Source of the DNA: Holacanthus passer
Lineage: Eukaryota > Chordata > Actinopteri > Pomacanthidae
Direction of reading: 5' to 3'
Assembly (NCBI GenBank): GCA_025331565.1
Contig: JAFREQ010000226.1
Span: 55,001-119,000, forward strand
DNA length: 64,000 bases
Part shown: piece after piece, positions 11,979 to 22,100 of the stretch
Position numbering within the stretch: the first letter of the stretch is position 1
How the letters are laid out: the number at the start of each line of letters is the position of its first letter
Position numbers and translations under genes: made by a program
Notes under the pieces: generated by a model
What the model saw: only the letters and a program-made list of their open reading frames with translations
Database searches by the model: none
What the model was told of the DNA's origin: nothing

Positions 11979-13194
11979 CACTCTTCTGTGCTGTAGATGT
12001 GTTTCTTCTTCTTTTTATCCAGCAGTCATATTTCTTCTTTTCTGGGTCTGACTGAAACTCATCTGTCTAACATCTCTCAGGTGTGTTCAGGTTCATCCGC
12101 GCTCTCAGCCAATGGGACAGCAGCATCCAATCAGAGCAGGTCATGTGACTGCGGGACAGGTTTGACTACATTCTTGTGTTGGAGGCAGGTTGAGTGTTTG
12201 GAGGCAAACTCACATTTAAAGATTGAGACAAGAAGAAAAACTACAGTTTCATGATGTTACTTGGTCTAACTTCTTTTTTCTTTAAATCAGACTTTAAACA
12301 CAGACTTCATGCGTTTGTGTTCTGTGATGATTTATTACAGACTGATTCCAGATCAGTGCTGACTCACATATTCATGATCACAGAGAACAAACACTGAGTG
12401 TTTCTCTGTCACATTCAAACTAAAGCAACAACCAATATACAGACTCATGTTAGTTATATTAAGTTTAGCAACACGTCTTGATTGAAACAGTTTAAAGGTG
12501 AAATATCAATCATTTCGGTCTTTCTGTGTTTTTTTGTTGTTTTTACGTTGCCATCTCGCTCATATGTTCTTCAATCTAAAAAAAATAAAATAATAAATGT
12601 TCAATAAAGGAAAAAGAAATTCATGTCTGAATATAAAAAGTGTTTATGAGCTGAAGCAATAATAAAAACAAAAAAACACAAATAAATAAACACAAATGAT
12701 CTGAAGTAAATGTTTTGTTAACTGTTTTAAAGATTTTCATTTTGTGACCATTTACAGAGACAGATATTTACAATAAAGACAAGAACATACGTAAATAATA
12801 ATATTAACAATGAACACTTCAAAATTCAATTATAATTCCTAAGGGGCTATATTTCATTACTATTTGTAAATGTATTTCTATGATTGTTTTTTATTTGATG
12901 TCTATTTCCTGTTACTTTGTTTCTGTTTTTCCTTTTATCCTGTCTGTTTCTTATTCTTGTTTAATTTTAAATTCAGCACATTAGATAAATTAAATAAACG
13001 GAGCTTCTGACTTTGATTTCTGCTGTTAAAGACAAAAAAAGTTTCCTGTTCTATTTAAATGACAGTTTTCATGTCTCTGTAACACAGAAACAAACTGAAT
13101 CTCAGTGTTGTTCTTCACCAATCTTTTCTTCTTGACTCTAATCTGAACTTTATTCTGAAACATTTCTTTGAGAACCGAGTCTTCCTCCTCCTCC

Positions 13195-13229
<35 letters not shown>

Positions 13230-13290
13230 CTCCTCCTCGTCCAGCTCAGCGGTGTGAAGGAGGAGCGGTGTCCGGTGAGGAGGGGTCTGT
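11979..13290. other. Divergent ARL/eef1b2 spacer
   Basis: AT-rich intergenic DNA between head-to-head genes. A CCAAT motif (ccaatcagag, about 12127) lies about 150 bp upstream of the ARL start and could serve its promoter. A (TCC)n polypyrimidine tract lies at 13183-13240. Nothing else was found. Confidence 0.5.
13183..13240 (+). repeat. (TCC)n polypyrimidine tract upstream of eef1b2
   Basis: About 58 bp of tcctcc and tcttcc repeats ending about 60 bp before the TATA box. Mirror-type polypyrimidine tracts like this can form triplex DNA. It may simply be a microsatellite. Confidence 0.85.
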
Positions 13291-13297
13291 CTCCGGG

Positions 13298-13389
13298 TAT
13301 AAAATCGTCTCTTCCCGCCTCCTCCTTCCTTCTTCTTCCTCCCTCGGTGGTTCCTTCATCATCCTCTTCCTCACCGGCTCTTCTTCATC
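13298..13389 (+). promoter_or_regulatory. eef1b2: eef1b2 core promoter with TATA box and pyrimidine-rich 5' UTR
   Basis: TATAAAA lies at 13298-13304. The predicted start region 25-30 bp downstream is almost purely pyrimidine (cctccttccttcttcttcc). This fits the 5' terminal oligopyrimidine (TOP) design known for translation-factor mRNAs, which puts their translation under mTOR control. The exact start base is inferred. Confidence 0.7.
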
Positions 13390-16300
13390 ATGGGCTTCGG
13401 TGACCTGAAATCGGCCTCTGGCCTCAAGATGCTGAATGACTTCCTGTCGGAGCGCAGCTACATCGAGGGGTCAGTCCGGTTTCACACGGTCTGTGGAGCC
13501 GCCATCTTGGCTCCGCGCTGAGCTAACGGTGGCTAACAGTTAGCTGTCAGGCTGCTAGTGGAGCAGCGAGTTAAAATGTGAAAATAAACCGACGTGAGTC
13601 TGTAAATTGTTTCTGGTTCTGTCTGAAAAAGGCTCGAAGTGAAAACGGAAGCTTTAAAGTTTGATGTGAGGAAGTAGCCTCATGCTGTTGTTAGCTAGCA
13701 TCGAGCCTCATGGTGCTAACATGCTAACTCGTGTTCAGTGAACAGTCTCACTATCGTCTTAATGTCACTAGTAATAGTTTATTTCACCACAGCCGTTTTC
13801 GTTTTCATCTATTTCAAAACACTGAATTTTAAGAATGCACTCAAACAATTTCGGCCAAAAGCCAAACTAAGTCTTAATGCAGTTTTTAATCTGTCTGCAA
13901 AACGCTGCACATGCATTGTCTGAAATTCAGTGTTGTGTTAACTGCTGTTCGTTTACACTTTGTCACAACACAAAGAACTCTTTTTCTATATATTCTAGAA
14001 ATGGAGGTTAAATGTAGATTGCAGATGTGACTAAACTGAAGGTCCTGTGCATTATGTGCAGATATTTGCTGTATGAACACAAGTCTAGTTTTGTGTTCTG
14101 CAACAAAACTATGGCTTACAAAGAACCTGATGTTCACATGACAGATTATAATGTACATAACATGTAATGTGAAGATTCAATGAACTAGTAGTTTTTGTCC
14201 TAATTGTAGTCGTAACTCTGCAGATCTCACTGAAGGAGTTAAATGACTCTCACATACAGAAGCTGTTATCTGAGTTCACAGCTGCATTAGAGCGAATGGT
14301 AGCAGGGATGATGTTCAGTGTTTCTCTGGACAAATGAGGCCTCTGGTCGCTGAAGTGTCAGTGACCTGTTCTAACTATCCTCAGGTGTGTGCTGACTCTG
14401 CCAGGTGCTTTTAATGAGCAGTTCTTTTCTGTTAGGTACGTCCCTTCTCAGGCTGATGTGGCGGTCTTCGATGCAATCTCGTCTCCACCCTCAGCTGACC
14501 TGTGCCATGCCTTACGCTGGTACAACCACATCAAGTCCTACCAGAACCAGAAGAACAGGTGAGGATGGTGATGTCATCAGGAATGTGTTGCGTGACACAC
14601 ACGCATCAGTGAAGTAAGCCCTGCTTCCTTCTGTGGTCAGTCTTCCAGGTGTGAAGAAGCCTCTGGGTCAGTACGGCCCTGCAGGTGTGGCTGACACCAC
14701 CTCTCGCCCTGCCTCGAAGGATGAGGATGACGACGATGACATCGACCTGTTCGGCTCCGATGATGAGGTGAAGTCACCGTGTTATTGTTAATCATTTTTA
14801 TTCATTTGTTTCGTTAATGTTGGATCTAAATTTTCCCTGATTTCTGTCTTGTAGGAGGATGCAGAGGCAGCCAAGCTGAAGGAGCAGCGTCTGGCAGAAT
14901 ACGCAGCCAAAAAGGCGAAGAGTATGTTCCAAGACACTGATCACAACCAATCACGTCTGTCACAATATTGATTAGTTATCTAAATGAACCCTCAGACTAC
15001 CTATGGGCACTGGCACCATGTGCCTGACAGGACATAACCTGATAGGCCTAATTTACCATCTGCGCCTCGGATTAATTCTAGTGTCCAAGTTTAACCAAAC
15101 TAATTGGAGAAACATCAAAATGTTTTGGTTATTTTCACATGATTGAAACGCTGGTCAGAATCAGCACATTTGTGACTCTAAAAAGATTTGTCACAAATGA
15201 GTCCTGACAGTTCAAAAAAAGTGTAAAATCTGAATGGACAAAAGCTGATTAACTACGCTTTCTTCACTTGATCTTTCTCATCATTGCTCATGTTGAGGTT
15301 GGGTCTTCAGCTCTGTAGTTTCAACCATGTGAGTCTTTTCAGGACAGAGATGGTTGAAAACTCTTAAATTGAGTAAGTGGACTCCTGGATTCTGCTCCCT
15401 GATTGGCTGACTCTTCGTGATGATTTATTAATCACCATCTTTCGGCTGACTGCCTGATGGACACCTTGTTTACCTGAGAGAGTCTCTGGCTTCCTGTTCA
15501 TGTTTGTGGTGCTGGCTGATTTCCATGGTAACTGACTCCTCCCCTCCTCCTTAGAGCCCGCCCTTATCGCCAAATCTTCAATCCTATTGGACGTCAAGCC
15601 TTGGGATGATGAGACGGACATGTCCAAGCTGGAGGAGTGTGTTCGCAGTATTCAGATGGATGGGCTGGTGTGGGGACAGTGTAAGAATACTACACAGTAC
15701 TACATAATATTACTAGATACAGTACAACATACAGTGCTGACAGTACTCAGATGTATGGGCTGGTTTGGGGATTACTACACAAATACTGCATTCATTAACT
15801 CATTCATTTCTTAAATTAAAAATGTGTCATTAAGTTTGTTCAACTTGTGAAAAATGGCACTAATATTTGAAAATGGAGTCAAGTTGCAATTAAACTTTGC
15901 ACTAAAATTTTGACAAGGTTAAATCAAATGTAAACTGCAGTTGTGAATTTGTCTGGGAGGGACCAGCAGAAACAGTGGATTAATGTTAAGATTTTTGTAG
16001 CATAAGGGAGCTGATTAATCAGTTAATTGATTAATTGGTATTAGATGAGTCTGCAGACTTCATGATGATCTTACTCACCATCTTTCGGCTGAACATAAGA
16101 TGAAACTTCATGATCTGAAATCTCTGCAGATTATTTTACAAACAGACATATTTACATTAGTTTCAGTTCTAACTGATATTTGACCTGTTTAGATAATTAT
16201 ACATATTTTCTCTCCATAGCCAAACTGGTCCCGGTGGGTTACGGCATCAAGAAGCTGCAGATCAGCTGCGTGGTTGAAGATGACAAGGTGAGCACATTAC

Positions 16301-16489
16301 CTTTGTTACCCCCTCTCTTTTTTTTTTTTTTTTTTTAAATCATTGTGACTTTGTCACCTGTGATTTTGTTAGTAATTGTGTGTGTGACCTGTGTGTTGTC
16401 AGGTGGGCACAGACATCCTGGAGGAACACATCACAGCCTTTGAGGATTTTGTTCAGTCAATGGACGTCGCGGCTTTCAACAAGATCTGA
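13390..16489 (+). CDS. eef1b2: Elongation factor 1-beta (eEF1B2)
   Basis: Guanine-nucleotide exchange subunit that reloads eEF1A with GTP during translation elongation. Exons are 13390-13469, 14436-14558, 14641-14767, 14855-14921, 15555-15680, 16220-16287 and 16403-16489. The sum is 678 nt, or 225 residues, the same length as the human protein. The N-terminal GST-like region starts MGFGDLKS and includes YVPSQADVAVFDA. A central acidic linker (EDDDDDIDLFGSDDEED) precedes the catalytic domain with DVKPWDDETDM, YGIKKLQISCVVEDDKVG, and the C-terminal end MDVAAFNKI. AATAAA at 16506-16511 is a good poly(A) signal. Introns 4 and 5 each contain a U51-type C/D snoRNA. The end of exon 5 is copied 95 bp downstream within intron 5. 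The other introns show nothing further. Confidence 0.97.
15409..15484 (+). ncRNA. snord51: C/D box snoRNA, U51 (SNORD51) type, intron 4 copy
   Basis: C box GTGATGA (15417-15423), D' box CTGA (15446-15449), C'-like tgatgg (15455-15460) and D box CTGA (15474-15477). A terminal stem pairs GACTCT (15409-15414) with AGAGTC (15479-15484). The guide before D' (caccatctttcgg) is the complement of the 28S rRNA segment ccgaaagatggtg. By the D'+5 rule it directs 2'-O-methylation of an A in that segment, which is the known U51/U32 target. Human SNORD51 is also hosted by EEF1B2. It is processed from the debranched host intron. Confidence 0.85.
15646..15771 (+). repeat. Tandem copy of the eef1b2 exon 5 end inside intron 5
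   Basis: The last 31 bp block of exon 5 (15646-15676, containing ggatgggctggtgtgggga) recurs at 15741-15771 with three mismatches, 95 bp downstream and inside the intron. The second copy lacks the donor: it reads ggggatta where the exon has ggggacagtgtaag. Confidence 0.85.
16050..16130 (+). ncRNA. snord51: C/D box snoRNA, U51 (SNORD51) type, intron 5 copy
   Basis: C box ATGATGA (16062-16068), D' box CTGA (16089-16092), C'-like agatgaa (16098-16104) and D box CTGA (16115-16118). tctgcaga at the 5' end (from about 16050) pairs with tctgcaga at 16123-16130. The guide caccatctttcgg is identical to that of the intron 4 copy, so both target the same 28S rRNA adenosine. Sequence outside the guide and boxes has diverged, so the duplication is not recent. 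Confidence 0.85.
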
Positions 16490-17260
16490 AAACAAACATC
16501 ACATTAATAAAAAGCACTTCAACAGAAAATATGTGTCTTTGGTTTATTTTGAATGTCTCATTTCTACCAGCAGGTGTCACTATGGTAGAGTTTCAAACTG
16601 AAGTTTGATTGGTGATTGAGAAACTGCCAGCTGTCCTTTAGTCAATCTTTATTATATACCTTTAATATCAAAGTTACAGTGGAACATTTGAGATAATAAA
16701 AGTTGACATTGACTTGTAATCTGCAAAATGTTAATCAGCACAACTATTAAACCTTGTTTTCCTTTAAAATATTGAGTGACAAACATGTTTATGCACAGCT
16801 CTTTTAAAACTTGTAACCCTTTAAATCTTTTTTTCCCTCTTTGCTTACTTATAATATGTAAGATTTAAGAGTTCATTGTCAGGAGTGAATTCTTTAAATG
16901 TTTTACCAAAAAAGATTTAAAATCATGTGACATTCACATTTAAATGCTCACTTTAAATTCATGTTAATTTTATTTCCCTACTTATATTTTAAAGACTGTC
17001 AGTCACATGTAAAAATGTTTTGATTTTAAGAAAAGCCAGAATGTGACCACAAAGTGAAGTTTGTGTATGACGTTAAAAAAAAAAAAAAAAATGTCACTTA
17101 ATATAAAACCAGATTTAATGTTACTATATACCCATAGATTTAATCATAAAACGTCACACTGAAGTAAAATCAAATGAATTGCGTGTGTGTGTAGTTCCCT
17201 TTCTGACCTGTTGACGGCAGCATCGGTCTGCAGTTGTGTGACAGATTCCCGCCTCGCAGA
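16490..17260. other. eef1b2 3' UTR and spacer
   Basis: After the poly(A) signal at 16506-16511 the sequence is AT-rich and featureless apart from an A-run near 17074-17090. CpG-containing sequence starts about 17210 and marks the zdbf2 promoter side. Confidence 0.5.
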
Positions 17261-17359
17261 AGAAGTGTCAGACCGGAAACTAAACAGAGCGTCGGAGCAG
17301 CGCGCGGAAGAAGACTTTAATCTGTGTGAAAGTAAACAACAACAAAGAAACAGCTGAAG
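17260..17359 (+). promoter_or_regulatory. zdbf2: Probable zdbf2 first non-coding exon
   Basis: CpG-rich segment (agcgtcggagcagcgcgcgg) followed by a clean donor after cagctgaag (gtaatc at 17360). It has no in-frame ATG, so it would be 5' UTR. The transcription start is not defined by sequence; the left edge is a guess. Confidence 0.45.
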
Positions 17360-18592
17360 GTAATCAGACGGATCGATTATCGATTTTTCAATATCCGGGC
17401 CATTCACGTGAACCAGCCAATCAGCTTCTCTGCAGGACTGCTGCTCAGCTAACAGGCTAACAGCATGCTAACAGCTAGCCGGCTGCTAACGCTCAGCAGC
17501 TGTAACGGGAGACACGTCACCACCAACAGCGTCACCATGGTTACCGTGAGTCCGGTTTAAGCCGGCGTTAATCCGGTTTTTATGAACCGGGTTTAAACTG
17601 TTAGCACTGCAGCTAGTTAGCTTCACACAGCCGGCCAATCAGAGCGCCGTTTGGAGTGTCAGCCAATCACAGCGGAGGTACAGCTGTGTTCTGATTGGTC
17701 TACGTCAGATAGACGAGAGCAGGCTGAATGTCAACTTTATTATTTTATGATGTTTTCATTTTATCGAAATAATCAATTTATTATATTCTTTATTTTGTAA
17801 AAATAACTATTTTTTATTATCTTTTTAAATAGAAATATAAACTTTATAATTTTATGTTCATTGTATTGACATAATGAACTTTTAATTTATAAGTTTTTAT
17901 CTTATACATAATAGAAATAAAGGCAATTATTTAAATAATATTTGAAAACATTTCTATATTTTATATACTTGTACTGCTCTGTTTTGTTAACGGGGTCGGG
18001 GGGATAAAATCAGCACAAAGACTAAAAACTCTGTCCTCTCTTCCTAAACTAGTTTTCAGCTAAAGTTAGAAACAAATGTGTCAATAAATATCGATTTGAT
18101 CAATAAAAATATCTATACGTGTTATAAATCTATGACACAGTTTTCTCTATACTGAAAATGGCTTTGAAAGTGACATCAGCCTGATTCTGTTCAGACCACT
18201 GATCCAGTTTCATTTCACTTGATGACACTTGATACTTGGCTGATGATACTTTGGTTATAATTGATTATTATATAATTAATCTTTTGATCAATCATAATAC
18301 TTTCTGCATCTTCTCTGGTTTTGTTTCACATTTATTTAATGAATTATTTATTTTTTAGAAACGTGACAAACACCAATAACTTCATGTTTTTTGATGTTTC
18401 TGTCACATTTCTGTTTGGTTTTAAATACGACTAAACTGTCTCTCACACACTGACATGGGAATTATTGTCATTATTAATTATTCTAAAGATATTTCTGGCA
18501 TTAAGTTTCTGTTGTGTTGTTAGCAGCATTTAACAGCTGTTAACATGTACTTTAATCAGTTAAATCAGCTTCAAATCAGTTTGTTTCGTCAG

Positions 18593-18692
18593 GCTCATGG
18601 ACTCTCCACCTGAAACTCTTACCTGGTCACTGTTGGTTATATCATGGAGTGCTGTGATTGGACAGATAACTCTCTGACTGCACTGCCCCCAG
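18593..18692 (+). promoter_or_regulatory. zdbf2: zdbf2 5' UTR exon with two upstream ATGs
   Basis: The exon is bounded by a tcgtcag acceptor and a gtaagac donor. ATG at 18597 opens a 26-codon uORF ending at 18677. ATG at 18644 (MECCDWTDNSL) is out of frame with zdbf2 and reads through the next exons to a stop at 20341-20343. Both would precede the zdbf2 start if this exon is used. Confidence 0.5.
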
Positions 18693-19175
18693 GTAAGACA
18701 TCATTAAGATTAATGTTACTCTGTGTTAATGTCATTATGATGGTTTCATACAAACAGCAGCCAGAAGTGAACTAATGATTTGACTTATTGAATATTCAGT
18801 TTACTGCAAGTCCAGAAAATAATGTCTGACTTACACTGAAGTTATTACTCCTCATCACTGCATTGCTTTAACTTTTCTGTTTTTATTTAACACACCAAAC
18901 TTCTATTTCACTTGTAAGTCTAACTGCAGCTGCAATAACAGAGTAACATTATATGATATTACACCACAGGTTGACAACAGACATGAGGCAGCCATGTTTG
19001 TTTTTTCTGTTTTAAAAGTTCTAAAGGTTTCTCACTGGTAGTTCTGACTTGGATGTTTCTATTAACTGTGACTTGACGTTTAAAAGACAGTGTGTGAACC
19101 TGAAGGAGCTGCAGCTGTGGAATTATGAATAACATTTAAAAATATATGCGTTTCAGATCTCCAGCCAGCAGCAGG

Positions 19176-22100
19176 ATGTCAGATTCCTCCAATGAAGGTG
19201 AAACACCCAAACTAAGTGTGATTCTAGTGTATATTTTAGATTTCTTTCACTGCACTGATTATAGTATGTGTGTCTGTATCTGTGTGTTTGTCTCAGATGA
19301 CCAGAGGAAGGGAGAGTCAACCAGCAGGTGAGTCTATCTGTTGATTATTCTCATTATTGATTCGGGATATTAGAAGTTATTAGAAATATTCCTCCATCAA
19401 CCAAACTGTTCAGTTTTTACAGAATTTAAGAAATTTAGCATTAATTGTGATTTCAATTTGCCAATTATATTCTTGATTAATTGAGGGTTTTTTGTCCCAA
19501 CAGTCCAAAGAGACTCAGTTTACTGTCGTGTACCACAAAGAAAGGTGTCAAATACTGACATCTGAAAATTCAAAACCATTAAATGATTGGCATTTTGCTT
19601 TGCTTGATTATTAAAATATTTGCAGATTCATTTGATCTTAATCGACTAATCATTTCAGGTCTGATTGTCCTGTAAGTTTTCTGACAGCGATCACTTGTTG
19701 GAACTTCTTCATAAAAAACATTCTTAACTCTCAAGGGCAAAACAAAGTCAGAATCATCCCTAAAGTTTCTTTTAAGATGTAAAAAGTGAAAATAGGAATA
19801 TTGTCAATGAGTTTCTTGGACAGTGACACTGTATAAAATATGATGTTTATATTGTTTTTATTGACATTATTGCCTGTATTGATTATCTGAGGTGATGAGA
19901 CCTGTTCCATTCACCTGTTGCTGCATTTATGGATTTAACAGATTGATGATATTTTTGAAGGTTTGTATAAACTTTTACTTTAAATACTGAATGCTGGTCA
20001 GAGATAAAAAAAAAAAAATTTGCCCCTCTCTCTCTCCCTGTCTGACAGGATGTGGGCGGAGTCTCAGCCTGGTCCATCCAGGTGTCAGCCCAGCAGACAG
20101 GGTTACTGTGGATATTGCCGAGTCCTCTACAACAACCTGGACCTGGTACAATACCTTTATATATATATATATATATATACACCAAAAACTGTCATGTGAC
20201 CCCAGTTGTCCAATGACACGTCAACGACATCATACTTCTCTTCTCTCAGCACTTGTCCAGTCTCAAACACATGGTTTCTGTCCGGGCGTCCTCCCGAGGC
20301 TCCAGCACCATGTCTTCCGCCAGCAGCAGCAGAACCAAACTAACCCTGCTGGAGCGCTTCCTGCAGGACGTCCAACAGCACCACCCACACAGCTACAACG
20401 ACATCAGGTATATAATACAAACACACATGCACCACCCCCAACATGAGGTAACTATAACAAACACCTGCACCACTACAACAACATCATGTAAATATAACAA
20501 ACATACGCACATCTCTACAACAACATCAGATAACTAAAACACACCTGCACCGCTACACTGACATCAGGTGATCTAAACAAACACACCTGTCCTGTATGCT
20601 GCAGCATGTATAGTATATAAACCACGGTTAACCACCAAATCCTCCTCTCCACACTCACTGAGCTTGGCATCTCAGGATCTGTCCTCCACTGGTTTATGTC
20701 CTAACTCTCAGGGATAGAGAGCATCTTGGAGGGGAAAAGTGTCTGAACCGTACAGCCTATCCACAGGGGTTCCTCAAGGGTCAGTGATTGGTCCCCTCCT
20801 CTTCTCAATATACACAACCTCACTTGGTGCAATAATCCACTCCCGTGGTTTCTCATACCATTGCTATGCTGCTACCCAGCTCTTCCTGTTGTTCCCCCCA
20901 GACGACCACACAGTCTCTGCCTGGATCTCATCATGCCTTGCAGATATCTCAGCATGGATGAAAAAAGCGCCACCTTCAACTCAACCTCTCCAACACTGAG
21001 CTCCTTGTCATCCCAGCCAGTCCCTTTATACAACAAGTAATCAACATCCAGCTTGAATCAACCCAACTCAAACCCACAAAGTCCACCAGAAAGGCTCATG
21101 TGGCCTCTGTTGCTCGATAATGTCGATTCGCTCTGTACGACATCAGGAAGATCAGACCCTTCCTGTCTGAACATGCAGCACAACTCCTGGTACAGGCTCT
21201 CGTAATATCACGCATCAACCACTGCAGCTCCTTACTGGCAGGCCTCCCCACATGCACGGTCAAACCTCTGCAGATGATCCAGAATGCAGCAGCACATCTG
21301 GTTTTCAACCAGCCAAAAACAGCACATGTCACTGTTCAGATCGCTCCACTGGCTTCAGGTTGCTGCTCACATCAAATTCAAAACTCTTACACTTGCCTAC
21401 AAAACTACAACAAAAACAGCTCCCTCCTACCTGAACACCCTCATTCAGGTCTACACTCCCTCCCGCTCACTACGCTCGGCCAACGAAAGGCCCCTGATAC
21501 AACCACCTCAAAAGGGCCCGAGGTCAAGAGCCAGACTCTTCTCCTCTGTGGTTCCCCGGTGGTGGAACGAGTTACAAACTCTGTTCGATCTGCAGAGTCG
21601 CTCTCAGTCATTAAGAAGAGACTAGAGACTCAGCTCTTCACTGAACACCTTGGCACTTGGCACAAACTGCAAAAAGCAAAAAAAAATATATTCCCTCCTC
21701 GCTGCTTGTAGGCATAGGCCCTAGCTAGAACTTTGTTTTATGGCTCTTATCCAGGTTGTTTTCTCCTGACTAGATCCTTGCTTGTGTTGTATTTACTCTC
21801 AGATGTACGTTGCTTTGGATAAAAGCGTCTGCTAAATTAAATTGTACAATTGTACAATTGTAAATCTGTGTTTGTTTGATATGTTGACATGTTTGTGTCT
21901 CCATCAGGCCATCTCACGCCGACCTCCCGTCAGTCTCTTCCCCTCCATCGCCAAGGGAGGAGCTCGATGAACTCCGTTTCTCTGATGACGACAGTCAGTC
22001 GCTAGGCACCCGTGAACACCTGCCCAGCTCTGACGAGGCCTCCTGTCAGCCAGCCAATCAGCTGGAAGGCCCCTGCACACTAAACCAATCGGGCAAAGGT

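Noticed and set aside
14985..15114. Possible H/ACA snoRNA in eef1b2 intron 4 (ACATAA at 15032 and ACA at 15112)
   Set aside because: A short 5' hairpin is visible, but no convincing 3' hairpin or pocket could be drawn; the human gene hosts SNORA41, so a covariance search is still worthwhile.
16056..16130. The eef1b2 intron 5 snoRNA as a U32-type instead of U51
   Set aside because: Both families share this 28S target, but the host gene and the guide position at D' favour U51.
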